64,000 nt of DNA from Aliiroseovarius zhejiangensis (GTDB lineage Bacteria > Pseudomonadota > Alphaproteobacteria > Rhodobacterales > Rhodobacteraceae). This document shows positions 38,185 to 47,961 of this stretch, piece after piece. Each line of letters begins with the position of its first letter. Positions within the stretch are counted from its first letter, which is position 1. The position numbers and the translations under genes are program-made. Under the pieces are notes generated by a model. The model was not told the origin of the DNA and did no database searches. It worked only from the letters and a program-made list of their open reading frames with translations. The DNA is taken from contig NZ_BNCH01000003.1 of the NCBI RefSeq assembly GCF_014656375.1, positions 248,001-312,000 of the forward strand, read 5' to 3'.

Positions 38185-38853
38185 ATGTCCAAGCCGATCA
38201 TCGCCCTGACCGACGCCCGCCTGACGCTTGGACATAATGCCGGACGGACCGAGATCCTCAAGGGGATCGACATGCGTGTGATGGCGGGCGAAACGCTGGG
38301 GCTGACAGGGCCGTCGGGGTCGGGCAAATCATCTCTCCTCATGGTGCTGGGCGGGCTTGAGCAAGCCAGCAGTGGCAGCGTGACCGTGTTGGGTCAGAAC
38401 CTGAGCGCGATGGGCGAAGACGATCTTGCCCGGTTCCGCAGGGATCATATGGGGGTGGTGTTCCAATCTTTCCACCTGATCCCCACCATGACGGCGCTGG
38501 AGAATGTGGCAACACCCCTGGAACTGGCCGGTGTGCGGGACGCGTTCGAACGGGCCGAGGAAGAACTGACTGCGGTCGGCCTGTCGCATCGGCTGGATCA
38601 TTATCCAAGCCAGATGTCGGGCGGGGAACAACAGCGCGTGGCACTGGCGCGAGCCGCCGCACCGCGTCCCGAAATTCTGCTGGCGGATGAGCCAACCGGT
38701 AATCTGGACGGCAAGACCGGTGCGGCGATCATGGACCTGCTGTTCGGCCTGCGCGACCGCTATGGTGCCACCCTGGTCCTTGTCACCCATGCGCCGGAAC
38801 TGGCCGAACGCTGCGACCGGATCCTTCAGATCCAGGACGGGGTGCTGGTATGA
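38185..38853 (+). CDS. ABC transporter ATPase, YbbA/LolD type
   Basis: A 222-residue ATPase of the MacB/LolD-like group. Walker [11 protein letters not shown]-loop in [10 protein letters not shown], signature [14 protein letters not shown], Walker [13 protein letters not shown], and H-loop LVTHAPE. AGGA lies upstream of ATG 38185. It overlaps the permease by 4 bases (ATGA), so the pair forms one transporter. Partner type and synteny with tesA point to YbbA-YbbP, whose substrate is not known. Confidence 0.92.
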   Translation: MSKPIIALTDARLTLGHNAGRTEILKGIDMRVMAGETLGLTGPSGSGKSSLLMVLGGLEQASSGSVTVLGQNLSAMGEDDLARFRRDHMGVVFQSFHLIPTMTALENVATPLELAGVRDAFERAEEELTAVGLSHRLDHYPSQMSGGEQQRVALARAAAPRPEILLADEPTGNLDGKTGAAIMDLLFGLRDRYGATLVLVTHAPELAERCDRILQIQDGVLV

Positions 38854-41375
38854 TGCAGTCGCTGAGCATGGCGCTGCGTCTGGCCCGGCGCGAGATGCGC
38901 GGCGGCACGCGCGGGTTTCGCATCTTCCTTGCCTGTCTGGTGCTGGGCGTCGCCGCGATTGCCGGTGTGGGCAGTGTGCGCGAAGGGCTTCGGGCAGGGT
39001 TGGCTGCGCAAGGGGCGGTTCTGCTGGGGGGCGATGCGTCTGTGTCGTTCACCTATCGGTTCGCCGACACTGCCGAGCTTGCGGTTCTGACGTCCGAAAG
39101 CGCCCAGATGACCGTGATGGCTGATTTTCGATCCATGGCCGTGGTGGGGGATGAGCGTGGGCTGACACAGATCAAGGCCGTCGATGACGCTTATCCGCTG
39201 GTCGGGGAGGTGGAACTGGACCCACCGATCAACCTGTCCACGGCGCTGGATGGTCAGAACGGGCAGTCCGGAGCGGTGATGGATGATCTTCTGATCGACC
39301 GGCTGGGCCTGTCCTTGGGAGATAGGTTCCAACTGGGCGAGACCGAGTTTGTCCTGATGGCCGAGTTGGTGAAAGAGCCGGACAATGCCAGCGGCGGATT
39401 CAGCCTTGGCCCGCGCACCATCGTGCGGCGGTCGGCGTTGGACGGATCGGGTTTGCTGACCGAAGGCACATTGTTCAACAGCCAGTACAAGATGCGACTG
39501 GCGTCGGGTCAAAGCCTTGATCAGCTTTATGCCGCAACCATGCCGACGCTCGAACCAAATGGCGCGCGGTGGCAGGATGCCCGCAATGGCGCGCCCGGTA
39601 TGCGGCGTCTGGTCGACCGGCTGGGCGCGTTTCTTGTGCTGGTCGGATTGGCCGGGCTGACCGTCGGCGGGGTCGGGATTTCGGCCGCTGTGCGTGCCTA
39701 TCTGGACGGCAAAACCAGCACAATAGCGATCTTACGCGCGCTAGGCGCCGACAAACAGACGATCTTTCTTACATATTTCCTGCAAATCGGCGTTTTGACC
39801 CTGATTGGCCTTTCCCTGGGTTTGTTTTTGGGGGCCGTGGTGCCTTTGGCGCTGGCGCCCCTGATCGAAGACGTGTTGCCCATCACGGCCGAGATCAAGA
39901 TCTATGCCCGCCCTCTGGCCGAGGCGGCGCTTTATGGCGTGCTGGCGGCGCTGCTGTTCACCCTGTGGCCGCTTGCCCGAACCGAGGATGTGAAGGCCGC
40001 GGCGCTTTTTCGCGATGCTGCCCTTGGTGGCAATCGCCTGCCACGCCCCTTGTTCATCGGGATCTGCCTGGCCTTGCTGGCGCTGCTGATCTGGTCGGCG
40101 GCGACCTTGTCCGGGATGCCACGCCTGGCGATGTGGAGCTTCATCGGTCTGGCCGGTGCTTTCGCTGCGCTGGTGCTGACCGGGCTTGGGGTGCGCTGGG
40201 TGTCGCGCTGGGTCGGGCACCGCAAAGCCATGCGCGGGTGGCCCACTCTGCGGATGGCCCTTGGCGCGGTTGGCGGTCCGGGTGGTGAGGCCGGCGCGGT
40301 TGTGCTGTCACTGGGGCTTGGCCTGGCGGTGCTGGCCGCGGTGGGGCAGATCGACAACAATCTGCGCGGTGCCATTGCGCGCGACCTGCCAGACGTGGCG
40401 CCCAGCTTTTTCGTGGTCGATATCCAACCCGACCAGATTGACGGTGTGACGACCCGGCTTGAAGGCGACCCGTTGGTCAGTCGCATCGACACCGCCCCCA
40501 TGCTGCGTGGCATGATCACCCGGATCAACGACCGCCCGGCGCGCGAGGTGGCCGGTGGCCATTGGGTGGTGCGCGGGGATCGGGGCCTGACCTATTCCGA
40601 TACGCCGACCCGCACCAACGTCGTCGAAGGTGAGTGGTGGCCCACAGATTACCAAGGCCCGCCGCAGATCAGCTTTGCCGCGGAAGAGGCCGAAGAGATG
40701 GGCATCGGCCTTGGCGACAGCCTGACCGTGAACATTTTGGGGCGCGACATCACCGGCACGATCACCAGCTTGCGTGAGGTTGATTTCAGCCAGGCCGGGA
40801 TGGGGTTTGTGATGACCATGAACCCTTCGGCGCTGTCGGGCGCCCCGCACAGCTATATTGCGACGATCTATTCCGACGCGGACGGCGAGGCGGCAATCCT
40901 CCGCGACTTGGGCCGGACCTATCCGAATATCACGTTGATCTCGGTGCGGGATGCGATCACGCAGGTGACGGGGATCATGGGGCAGGTGGCCGCCGCGATT
41001 ACCTATGGTGCGCTGGCGACCCTGTTGACCGGTTTTGTCGTCCTGATGGGGGCGGCGGCGGCGGGGGAGCGTGCGCGCACCTATGAAGCGGCGGTGCTGA
41101 AAACCCTTGGGGCAACGCGCCCTGCGATCCTGACAAATTTCGCCATCCGCTCGGCGGTGCTGGGGGCGGCTGCGGGGGCTGTGGCGGTGCTGGCGGGTGG
41201 GCTGGCCGGATGGGCGGTCACCCATTACATCATGGAAGAACGGTTCGTCTTTGACGCCGCGAATGCCATCGCCATCGTGTCAGGCGGGGTGGTTGCCACC
41301 GTACTGGCCGGACTTGTCTATGCCTGGCGTCCGCTGTCTGCGCGACCGGCACGGGTGCTGCGCGCGCCTGAATGA
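38850..41375 (+). CDS. ABC transporter permease, FtsX-domain (YbbP type)
   Basis: An 841-residue inner-membrane permease with two FtsX core domains, the first around residues 260-400 (LGAFLVLVGLAGLTVGGVGISAAV, DGKTSTIAILRALGADKQTI) and the second at the C-terminus (ATLLTGFVVLMGAAAAGERARTYEAAVLKTLGATRPAIL). Large periplasmic segments lie between. A second start two codons into the ORF is possible. Its last 58 bases overlap the 3' end of the convergent DUF3052-like gene. Confidence 0.9.
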   Translation: MMQSLSMALRLARREMRGGTRGFRIFLACLVLGVAAIAGVGSVREGLRAGLAAQGAVLLGGDASVSFTYRFADTAELAVLTSESAQMTVMADFRSMAVVGDERGLTQIKAVDDAYPLVGEVELDPPINLSTALDGQNGQSGAVMDDLLIDRLGLSLGDRFQLGETEFVLMAELVKEPDNASGGFSLGPRTIVRRSALDGSGLLTEGTLFNSQYKMRLASGQSLDQLYAATMPTLEPNGARWQDARNGAPGMRRLVDRLGAFLVLVGLAGLTVGGVGISAAVRAYLDGKTSTIAILRALGADKQTIFLTYFLQIGVLTLIGLSLGLFLGAVVPLALAPLIEDVLPITAEIKIYARPLAEAALYGVLAALLFTLWPLARTEDVKAAALFRDAALGGNRLPRPLFIGICLALLALLIWSAATLSGMPRLAMWSFIGLAGAFAALVLTGLGVRWVSRWVGHRKAMRGWPTLRMALGAVGGPGGEAGAVVLSLGLGLAVLAAVGQIDNNLRGAIARDLPDVAPSFFVVDIQPDQIDGVTTRLEGDPLVSRIDTAPMLRGMITRINDRPAREVAGGHWVVRGDRGLTYSDTPTRTNVVEGEWWPTDYQGPPQISFAAEEAEEMGIGLGDSLTVNILGRDITGTITSLREVDFSQAGMGFVMTMNPSALSGAPHSYIATIYSDADGEAAILRDLGRTYPNITLISVRDAITQVTGIMGQVAAAITYGALATLLTGFVVLMGAAAAGERARTYEAAVLKTLGATRPAILTNFAIRSAVLGAAAGAVAVLAGGLAGWAVTHYIMEERFVFDAANAIAIVSGGVVATVLAGLVYAWRPLSARPARVLRAPE

Positions 41376-41815
41376 CCCCGTCCATGGTTCTGGCCATGTG
41401 CGGCGCGATGCACCTTGCGGATGACCAGTTTCAAACCCGACCAGATGTCGTCCACGGCGCAGACCTTTACGTCGACAAGTGTCGTGCACAGCGCGAGATC
41501 GCGGATCACATCTTCGGTCATATCCGTCGGCTGTTTTGATGCTTTCTTGGGCCACGAAATCCAGATCATGCCGTCCTTTTGCAACGCTGCGCGCAGGCTT
41601 GGCAGCGCCGCCTCGAAAGCGGCTCGACTATCGGTAAACATGTGGATCAGATCATAGGGCCCGCGCAGGGTGCCTGTGGTGCAGTCCTCGACCGTGGCAA
41701 AGGCGCGGCTTTTCACGAGGTGGTCCAGCGCCGCAGGGCGGTTCAGCCACGCCACCCGCTGGCCGTCTTTCAAGCCGAGCTTTTTTGCCAAAGATGTGCC
41801 GGAATACGCTGTCAT
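41318..41815 (-). CDS. DUF3052-like protein
   Basis: A 165-residue protein beginning MTAYSGTSLAKKLGLKDGQRVAWLNRP, with SLRAALQKDGMIWISWPKKAS in the middle, features of DUF3052-type proteins (a Rossmann-like fold of unknown function). The last 25-30 residues (GQNHGRGHSGARSTRAGRADSG...) are low-complexity and lie over the end of the convergent ABC permease gene. They may be a recent extension after loss of an earlier stop. The ATG overlaps the ZIP gene stop by 4 bases. Confidence 0.65.
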   Translation of the reverse strand: MTAYSGTSLAKKLGLKDGQRVAWLNRPAALDHLVKSRAFATVEDCTTGTLRGPYDLIHMFTDSRAAFEAALPSLRAALQKDGMIWISWPKKASKQPTDMTEDVIRDLALCTTLVDVKVCAVDDIWSGLKLVIRKVHRAAHGQNHGRGHSGARSTRAGRADSGRQA

Positions 41816-42525
41816 AGGGTCAGGATATGCCCACCCAGCCCGAAGGCAAATCCCAGTATCGCCCCAAGTGGCGGGGACCAGTGTCGGTCAACCGGCACTT
41901 GCGGCGCGATGTCCTGGAACATCAGATAGAGGATACCGCCTGCCGAAAACAGCATCAGCCCGCCCAATACTGTCGGAAGGCTTGAGAACAGCGTGATGCC
42001 CATCACCGCGGCTAACGGTCCCACAGGCACAAGGGCAAGAAACAACAACAGGCGTGTCTTGCGCGAAGTACCTGCGGATGCTGCAAGTTCCCGATCCGCA
42101 TTGAACCCTTCTGGCATGTTCTGCGCCCCGATCAGGACCGCCAGCAAGACCGCAAGGTTGGGATCGGCGGTCAGGATCGCGCCCATGGCGATGGCTTCAG
42201 GGATGAAATCCATCAGCATCGCCATGAATTGCGCCTTGGACCCGCCCCGACGTGACAAGGCAACATCCGCCGCCAGTGCCGCCACGGCCCCAAGGATCAG
42301 CGGCAGCAGGGCAACAAGACCCGGCACCCGCTCGATCCCTTCGGGGATCAGCACAAGTGTGACGGCGGACAGAAGCGCGCCCGCACCAAATGCCATGATC
42401 CAGTGATTGGCTTCGTTGCGCAACGTGCCGGGCAAAAGGCGGTCGAACCCTGCAAGCCACGCCCCAAATGGAATGGCCGCCCCGGCAAGGGCGGCCAACA
42501 GAATTGCATGAAGGATGTCGCCCAT
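41812..42525 (-). CDS. ZIP-family metal transporter
   Basis: A 237-residue inner-membrane protein with about seven to eight helices. The zinc-binding helix motifs are seen as FIPEAIAMGAIL (HxPEG-like, His replaced here by Phe-Ile) and NMPEGFNADREL. GFNADRE resembles the metal-site helix of bacterial ZIP proteins. The variable histidine-rich loop is absent. Its start overlaps the sdhB stop by one base (TGATG), so it is probably co-transcribed with the sdh operon. Metal specificity is unknown. Confidence 0.8.
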   Translation of the reverse strand: MGDILHAILLAALAGAAIPFGAWLAGFDRLLPGTLRNEANHWIMAFGAGALLSAVTLVLIPEGIERVPGLVALLPLILGAVAALAADVALSRRGGSKAQFMAMLMDFIPEAIAMGAILTADPNLAVLLAVLIGAQNMPEGFNADRELAASAGTSRKTRLLLFLALVPVGPLAAVMGITLFSSLPTVLGGLMLFSAGGILYLMFQDIAPQVPVDRHWSPPLGAILGFAFGLGGHILTL

Positions 42526-43304
42526 CACAGCGTGCGTTCGACCATCATTTTCTTGATCGACGCGATGGCCTTGGCCGGGTTCAATCCCTTCGGGCAAGTC
42601 TTGGCGCAGTTCATGATCGTGTGGCAGCGATAGAGCTTGAAGGGGTCTTCAAGCTCGTCCAGCCGTTCGCCGGTCGCCTCGTCGCGGCTGTCGATGATCC
42701 AGCGATACGCATGAAGCAGCGCGGCCGGCCCAAGATACCGGTCCCCGTTCCACCAATAGCTGGGGCACGAGGTCGAGCAACTGGCGCACATGACGCATTC
42801 ATAGAGCCCATCCAGCTTCTTGCGGTCCTCGATGGACTGCTTCCACTCTTTCGCCGGGCGATTGGTCTTGGTTTCCAGCCACGGCATGATCGAAGCGTGC
42901 TGCGCATAGAAATGCGTCAGGTCCGGGATCAGGTCGCGCACGACCGGCATGTGGGGCAGAGGATAGATTTTCACATCGCCCTTCACCTCATCCATCCCAT
43001 AGATACAGGCCAGCGTGTTGATCCCGTCGATGTTCATTGCGCAGGACCCACAGATGCCTTCGCGGCAGGACCGGCGGAAGGTCAGGGTGGGATCAATCTC
43101 GTTCTTGATCTTGATCAGCGCGTCCAGAACCATCGGGCCGCATGTGTCCATGTCGACAAAATAGGTGTCGACGCGGGGGTTTTCGCCATCATCCGGGGTC
43201 CAGCGGTAAATCTGGAACTTGCGGATATTGGTCGCGCCTGCGGGCTTTGGCCATGTCTTGCCGGTGCGGATGGTCGAGTTCTTTGGAAGTCTGAATTGAA
43301 CCAT
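42525..43304 (-). CDS. sdhB: Succinate dehydrogenase iron-sulfur subunit
   Basis: A 259-residue iron-sulfur subunit of complex II. The 2Fe-2S site is [15 protein letters not shown]. The 4Fe-4S and 3Fe-4S sites are in [17 protein letters not shown] and [21 protein letters not shown], the latter including the quinone-site region. It lies 12 bases after sdhA with an SD GGAGGA. Operon order sdhC-sdhD-sdhA-sdhB on the minus strand. Confidence 0.97.
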   Translation of the reverse strand: MVQFRLPKNSTIRTGKTWPKPAGATNIRKFQIYRWTPDDGENPRVDTYFVDMDTCGPMVLDALIKIKNEIDPTLTFRRSCREGICGSCAMNIDGINTLACIYGMDEVKGDVKIYPLPHMPVVRDLIPDLTHFYAQHASIMPWLETKTNRPAKEWKQSIEDRKKLDGLYECVMCASCSTSCPSYWWNGDRYLGPAALLHAYRWIIDSRDEATGERLDELEDPFKLYRCHTIMNCAKTCPKGLNPAKAIASIKKMMVERTL

Positions 43305-43316
43305 GTCGTGTCCTCC

Positions 43317-45122
43317 TTAGAACGTCCGCGCTTTGGGCGCGATTTTCTTCAAGGCAATGCCACCTTCGTTCTCGGTGGTCAGCGGGTCTGTGATGACGGG
43401 GCGATAGCTCAGATCAACCTTGGTGCCGTCGACGCGGCTGACGGTGTGCACGCGCCATTTCTTGTCGTCACGCTCGGGGTAATCCTCGTGCGCGTGGGCG
43501 CCACGGCTTTCGTGGCGGGCTTCGGCGCCGTGGATGGTGGCCAGCGCGTTAGGCATCAGGTTGGTCAGTTCCAGCGTCTCCATCAGGTCCGAGTTCCAGA
43601 CCAGTGACCGGTCGGTGACGGCAAGATCGTCCAACTTGGCAGCCACCTTGGTCATCTTCTCGACGCCTTCCTTGAGGGTCTTGGCAGTGCGGAAAACGGC
43701 GGCGTCGGCCTGCATGGTTTTCTGCATCTCAAGACGCAGCTCGGCGGTCGGAACCGCGCCGCTTGCATTGCGCAAACCGTCAAAACGGTCGAAGGCCTTG
43801 TCAACGGACGCCTGGTTCAGAACCGGGTTCGACGCTTCTGCATCCACCACCTTGCCTGCGCGGATCGCGGCGGCGCGGCCAAAGACCACGAGGTCAATGA
43901 GAGAGTTTGACCCAAGACGGTTGGCCCCATGGACCGAGGCACAGCCCGCTTCACCCACAGCCATCAGGCCGGGCACGACAGCGGTCGGGTCGTCCTTCGT
44001 GGGGTTCAACACCTCGCCCCAATAGTTCGTGGGAATGCCGCCCATGTTGTAATGCACGGTCGGCAGAACCGGGATCGGTTCCTTGGTCACGTCGACACCC
44101 GCAAAGATCTTCGCACTTTCCGAAATACCGGGCAGGCGTTCAGCCAGCGCCTCGGCGGGCAGGTGATCGAGGTGCAGATAGATGTGATCTTTCTCGGCGC
44201 CCACACCACGGCCTTCGCGGATTTCCATGGTCATCGAGCGGGAGACGTAGTCACGCGGGGCAAGGTCTTTATACTGGGGCGCGTACCGCTCCATAAACCG
44301 TTCGCCTTCGCTGTTGACCAGATAGCCGCCTTCGCCACGCGCACCTTCGGTGATCAGGCAACCCGAACCATAAATGCCGGTCGGGTGGAACTGCACGAAC
44401 TCCATATCTTGCAAGGCAAGGCCCGCACGAGCCACCATGCCGCCACCGTCGCCGGTGCAGGTGTGGGCCGAGGTGGCCGAGAAGAAGGCACGCCCATAGC
44501 CGCCCGTGGCCAGGACGACCATCTTGGCGTTGAAAACGTGCATCGTGCCATCGTCGAGCTTCCAGCAGACAACGCCCTGACATTGCCCGTCTTCGGACAT
44601 GATCAGGTCGATGGCGAAGTATTCGACATAGAACTCCGCGTTGTTCTTCAGCGATTGGCCGTAAAGCGTATGCAGGATTGCGTGGCCGGTCCGGTCGGCG
44701 GCCGCACAGGTCCGTTGCACGGGTGGGCCGTCGCCAAATTCTGTGGTGTGGCCGCCGAAGGGACGTTGATAGATCTTGCCTTCTTCGGTGCGCGAGAAGG
44801 GGACGCCGTAATGCTCAAGCTCGTAAACCGCCTTGGGGGCTTCACGGGCCAGGTATTCCATCGCGTCCGTGTCGCCCAACCAGTCCGAGCCTTTCACCGT
44901 GTCGTACATGTGCCACTGCCAGTTGTCCGGGCCCATGTTGGACAGGGACGCGGCGATGCCACCCTGGGCTGCGACAGTGTGTGAGCGGGTCGGGAAGACC
45001 TTGGTCACGCAAGCGGTGCGCAGACCCTGTTCGGCCATGCCAAGCGTGGCGCGCAGACCAGCGCCGCCGGCACCGACCACGACCACGTCATATTCGTGCG
45101 TTTCGTATTCGTAAGCTGCCAT
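43317..45122 (-). CDS. sdhA: Succinate dehydrogenase flavoprotein subunit
   Basis: A 601-residue FAD subunit oxidising succinate to fumarate. FAD-binding [17 protein letters not shown], the covalent flavin His48 in [12 protein letters not shown], and the active-site segment [21 protein letters not shown]. The C-terminal domain ends in [23 protein letters not shown]. Full length, no anomalies. It is expressed from the promoter upstream of sdhC that carries two TGTGATCACA sites. Confidence 0.98.
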   Translation of the reverse strand: MAAYEYETHEYDVVVVGAGGAGLRATLGMAEQGLRTACVTKVFPTRSHTVAAQGGIAASLSNMGPDNWQWHMYDTVKGSDWLGDTDAMEYLAREAPKAVYELEHYGVPFSRTEEGKIYQRPFGGHTTEFGDGPPVQRTCAAADRTGHAILHTLYGQSLKNNAEFYVEYFAIDLIMSEDGQCQGVVCWKLDDGTMHVFNAKMVVLATGGYGRAFFSATSAHTCTGDGGGMVARAGLALQDMEFVQFHPTGIYGSGCLITEGARGEGGYLVNSEGERFMERYAPQYKDLAPRDYVSRSMTMEIREGRGVGAEKDHIYLHLDHLPAEALAERLPGISESAKIFAGVDVTKEPIPVLPTVHYNMGGIPTNYWGEVLNPTKDDPTAVVPGLMAVGEAGCASVHGANRLGSNSLIDLVVFGRAAAIRAGKVVDAEASNPVLNQASVDKAFDRFDGLRNASGAVPTAELRLEMQKTMQADAAVFRTAKTLKEGVEKMTKVAAKLDDLAVTDRSLVWNSDLMETLELTNLMPNALATIHGAEARHESRGAHAHEDYPERDDKKWRVHTVSRVDGTKVDLSYRPVITDPLTTENEGGIALKKIAPKARTF

Positions 45123-45140
45123 TTGGGGTGCTCTCCGGTC

Positions 45141-45512
45141 TTAAAAGGCGATGCGGGCCAGGCCGTAAAGGCCAACCGCAAGTGTTGTATAGGCCAGCGC
45201 CGTGCTGAGGATCACGAGCGCCTTCTTGGTCACGCCGCGCGAATAATCCTCGATCACGACCTGAATGCCGTGACGGAAGTGCACCATCGCGGTCACAAGC
45301 GTCATGGCGGCGATGATGGCGGGGAAGGGGCGGTGGTAATAGGCCACGGCCTCTTCATACGGCAGTCCAAGCGCGCTGCCGAAGGTCAGCGCGAACAGCG
45401 GCATCAGGATCAGAAGGCCAACGGCAGAAATGGCCTGGCCCCAGAAATGTTCGGTGCCAGAGCCGGAAGCCCCTTTGCCCTCGGCACGTTTGCGGTCGGT
45501 CAGGTAATGCAT
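45141..45512 (-). CDS. sdhD: Succinate dehydrogenase membrane anchor subunit
   Basis: A 123-residue membrane anchor with three helices (FWGQAISAVGLLILMPLFALTF, IIAAMTLVTAMVHFRHGIQVVIEDY, ALVILSTALAYTTLAVGLYGLA). The HFRHGIQVVIEDY motif carries the haem b ligand and the quinone-site Asp/Tyr. Start at ATG 45512, 10 bases after the sdhC stop. Confidence 0.93.
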   Translation of the reverse strand: MHYLTDRKRAEGKGASGSGTEHFWGQAISAVGLLILMPLFALTFGSALGLPYEEAVAYYHRPFPAIIAAMTLVTAMVHFRHGIQVVIEDYSRGVTKKALVILSTALAYTTLAVGLYGLARIAF

Positions 45513-45522
45513 GTCTGCCCCC

Positions 45523-45906
45523 TTACACGATGATGGCGACAATGATCGCCAGAATGACGGAGCCGAAGATGACGCCAAGGCCCATCTTCTCGGCGGTGTC
45601 GACCTCTAGCCCGATGCCGATGTCCCAGATCAGGTGTCGCAGGCCGGACAGGGCGTGGTAGCACAAGGCCCAGAGCGCCAGGAACATAATCACATCCCCG
45701 ATGAACGAGGTCATGAGCCCGTTCACAAAGTCATAATATCCGGGGCCCATCGCCGCCGCGAAAAACCACCACACGACCAGGATCGCTGCCCCCAAAAGGG
45801 CGACGCCGGTGATCCGGGCGAAGATCGAGGTCATGGAGGTCAGCTGCGGGCGGTAAATCTGCAGATGCGGGGAAAGGGGGCGGTTGCCCCTATTCACGTC
45901 GGCCAT
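45523..45906 (-). CDS. sdhC: Succinate dehydrogenase cytochrome b556 subunit
   Basis: A 127-residue membrane anchor, with family start NRPLSPHLQIYRPQLTSMTSIFARITGVAL (the conserved SPHLxIY and SIxHRxTG-like region) and haem His in SGLRHLIWDIG. Three helices. First gene of the sdh operon. ATG 45906 chosen because the upstream in-frame sequence is not conserved and lies in the promoter region. Two palindromes lie 124-155 bases upstream. Confidence 0.94.
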   Translation of the reverse strand: MADVNRGNRPLSPHLQIYRPQLTSMTSIFARITGVALLGAAILVVWWFFAAAMGPGYYDFVNGLMTSFIGDVIMFLALWALCYHALSGLRHLIWDIGIGLEVDTAEKMGLGVIFGSVILAIIVAIIV

Positions 45907-46029
45907 GGCGGCCTCCTTCTGTCTGTTGCGACTGTTGAGACAGGAATAGCGCCATTTGCGGTGCAGAGTCACGCTTTAAGGATGGCAAAACGCGCCGAAT
46001 TTGCGCTAACACGCCTGAAATTTGCACCT

Positions 46030-46039
46030 TGTGATCACA
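46030..46039. promoter_or_regulatory. TGTGATCACA operator 1 of the sdh promoter
   Basis: A perfect 10-bp palindrome (12 bp with flanking T/A: TTGTGATCACAA). It is paired with 46051-46060 at 21-bp centre spacing. The same pair occurs at sucC and a single site at the GntR gene. The GT-N4-AC core fits GntR-family operators. Confidence 0.7.
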
Positions 46040-46050
46040 AAAATTAATCT

Positions 46051-46060
46051 TGTGATCACA
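46051..46060. promoter_or_regulatory. TGTGATCACA operator 2 of the sdh promoter
   Basis: A perfect palindrome, again within TTGTGATCACAA. The 21-bp centre spacing to operator 1 puts both sites on the same DNA face. The surrounding 45907-46157 spacer holds no gene that I can support. Confidence 0.7.
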
Positions 46061-46157
46061 ACAGGGGTAGCCGTATATCCGACCGAAAATATAGGGCAAT
46101 CCGGCGACAAATGCTGCAAAGCGGCATACGCGCCGGGCTGGTTTCGCGATGCGTTCC

Positions 46158-47192
46158 CTATTTCGGCATCAAGGCCCAGTAATCAAGGTCCAGCATGACG
46201 TCCGGGTGGTATTTGCCATCCTCGCCCTTCAGCGAGAACGCCGGCGCACCGTGCTTTGCCGCCACCAACCGAAGCCGCACGGCCCCTACGCCCGGCGCGT
46301 CGGTGTCGGCCTTGTCCAGAACTTCGGACCAGGCGCGGATCGTGTCGCCCGCGAAGCAGGGGTTCGCGTGTGCCCCGCCATTCAATCCGACGATCATCTG
46401 CGCATTCGCCAACCCGTTGAAGGACAAGGCCCGCGCCATCGAGATCACGTGGCCGCCATAGATAAGCCGCTTCCCGTCTGGCCGGAAGGTGGCGTCGAAA
46501 TGGACCTTGGCCGTGTTCTGCCACAGGCGCGTGGCCAGCATGTGTTCCGCTTCTTCGACGGTCACGCCGTCCACGTGGTCGATCTTTTCGCCAACGTCGT
46601 AATCGCCCCAACGATGCGGCTCACCGGCCAGCGTGAAGTCATAATCTTCGAAAGACAGCCCGGCGGGGATCACCAGATCGTCAGCGTCCAGCGAAGGTTT
46701 CAGGTCAGGGATCACCGTGTCGGGCGCAGGCGCATCCAGGTCGCCCTTGCGCACCATCACCCAGCGCACATAGTCCAGCACGGGCTCGTCCATCTGGTTC
46801 ACACCGCGCGTGCGCACCCAGACCACGCCCGATTTACCGTTTGAGTTCTGTTTCAGCCCGATCACCTCGGATGACGACCGCAGCGTGTCACCCGGATAAA
46901 CCGGCTTCAGCCACCGGCCTTCGGCATAGCCAAGGTTCGCCACGGCGTTCAGAGAAATGTCGGGGACGGTCTTACCGAACACGATGTGAAACGCGATCAG
47001 GTCGTCGATGGGCGACCCGTCCAGCCCGCAATTGCCCGCGAACTCGTCCGAGGAATAGAGCGCATGACGGGCCGGATACAGCGCGTGATACAGCGCACGT
47101 TCCCCTTCGGCCACGGTGCGCGGCACCGCGTGGTGGATCACGTCGCCCAGCTTGTAATCTTCAAAAAAGCGGCCGGGGTTGGTTTTTGCCAT
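46158..47192 (-). CDS. mch: Mesaconyl-CoA hydratase (ethylmalonyl-CoA pathway)
   Basis: A 344-residue double hot-dog hydratase converting mesaconyl-CoA to beta-methylmalyl-CoA in the ethylmalonyl-CoA pathway of acetate assimilation. The start TNPGRFFEDYKLGDVIHHAVPRTV and the segment FAGNCGLDGSPIDDLIAFHIVFGKTVPDISLNA are typical. A MaoC-like site occurs in the YPGDTLRSSSEV and GGHVISMARALSFNGLANAQ regions. It follows DUF1737 with a 1-base overlap. Several neighbours to the right belong to the same metabolism. The catalytic assignment is by similarity. Confidence 0.9.
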   Translation of the reverse strand: MAKTNPGRFFEDYKLGDVIHHAVPRTVAEGERALYHALYPARHALYSSDEFAGNCGLDGSPIDDLIAFHIVFGKTVPDISLNAVANLGYAEGRWLKPVYPGDTLRSSSEVIGLKQNSNGKSGVVWVRTRGVNQMDEPVLDYVRWVMVRKGDLDAPAPDTVIPDLKPSLDADDLVIPAGLSFEDYDFTLAGEPHRWGDYDVGEKIDHVDGVTVEEAEHMLATRLWQNTAKVHFDATFRPDGKRLIYGGHVISMARALSFNGLANAQMIVGLNGGAHANPCFAGDTIRAWSEVLDKADTDAPGVGAVRLRLVAAKHGAPAFSLKGEDGKYHPDVMLDLDYWALMPK

Positions 47193-47395
47193 CAGTAATC
47201 TCCCAGTTTCGTGTCGGGCGTGTAGTCGCCGGGAACGACCTTCACCACCGCTTGCGCGCAGCGCATCTTGCCGGTCGCGGCATCATGGGCATAGGCGGGG
47301 TCGCCATGCAGTTCCCACCCCTTGTTCAGGGCAGCGGTGACTTTGTGACAGAAGGCCGATGTGTCATCTTCGGTCAGCAGGCGATAGAGTTTCAT
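47192..47395 (-). CDS. DUF1737 small protein
   Basis: A 67-residue protein of the DUF1737 family, pattern YRLLTEDDTSAFCHKVTAALNKGWELHGDP with a conserved GW and a charged tail. No known function. Embedded between nnrU and mch with 1-3 base gaps or overlaps, so it belongs to the mcl2-nnrU-DUF1737-mch operon. Confidence 0.85.
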   Translation of the reverse strand: MKLYRLLTEDDTSAFCHKVTAALNKGWELHGDPAYAHDAATGKMRCAQAVVKVVPGDYTPDTKLGDY

Positions 47396-47398
47396 GGC

Positions 47399-47947
47399 TC
47401 ACATTCCAAAGGGCGATGGGCCGATCAGCCCGTGGATGAATCCAATAACCAGTGTCAAAACCACGGACGCGCCAAGGAACATTCCATCCTTCGCGATGGT
47501 GCCCTTGGTGTTGGGTGTCCATTCCGGCTCGGCCCGGTTGATCACAATGATCTCGGCCACCGCCCAGATCGTCAGCGCGCCGAACAGGATGATCGAGGCC
47601 GGGTCCGGGTTCACCACGATATGCGCCACGCTCCAGATGATGAAACCGGTCAGCATCGGGTGGCGCATCCGGTAAAACAGCGCGCCTTTCGACGGGCCGG
47701 GGCTCATGAAATAGATCGCGACGAGGATGGCAAGGTTGTTGATATGTTTCAGGAAGGCCGGATAGGCAAACAGGTCATAGCTTTCGATGCTGCGATAGCC
47801 GATCACCATCAACACGATTCCAACAACCAGAATCAGGGCCGAGACACCCTTGGCCTTGTCCCCCATCGCGGCGTGGCGGGCGGGCAGGGCGCGTTTCCAG
47901 AAATGCCCTGCATACCACAGGGCGATGCCGATGATCATCGTTGCCAT
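47399..47947 (-). CDS. NnrU-family membrane protein
   Basis: A 182-residue protein with about five to six membrane helices and the NnrU-like stretch GALFYRMRHPMLTGFIIWSVAHIVVNPD. NnrU was first linked to nitric-oxide reductase expression, but many homologues sit in loci without denitrification genes, as here. No nor or nir genes are in this window, so I would not infer nitrogen-oxide metabolism. Confidence 0.85.
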   Translation of the reverse strand: MATMIIGIALWYAGHFWKRALPARHAAMGDKAKGVSALILVVGIVLMVIGYRSIESYDLFAYPAFLKHINNLAILVAIYFMSPGPSKGALFYRMRHPMLTGFIIWSVAHIVVNPDPASIILFGALTIWAVAEIIVINRAEPEWTPNTKGTIAKDGMFLGASVVLTLVIGFIHGLIGPSPFGM

Positions 47948-47961
47948 GAACAGTCTCCGCG

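Noticed and set aside
45890-46099. A 69-codon ORF upstream of sdhC
   Set aside because: It covers the paired operators and the sdhC start, and has no family-like sequence.
47399-47947. Denitrification locus because of the NnrU-like gene
   Set aside because: No nir, nor or nos gene is present, and the neighbours belong to acetate/TCA metabolism.
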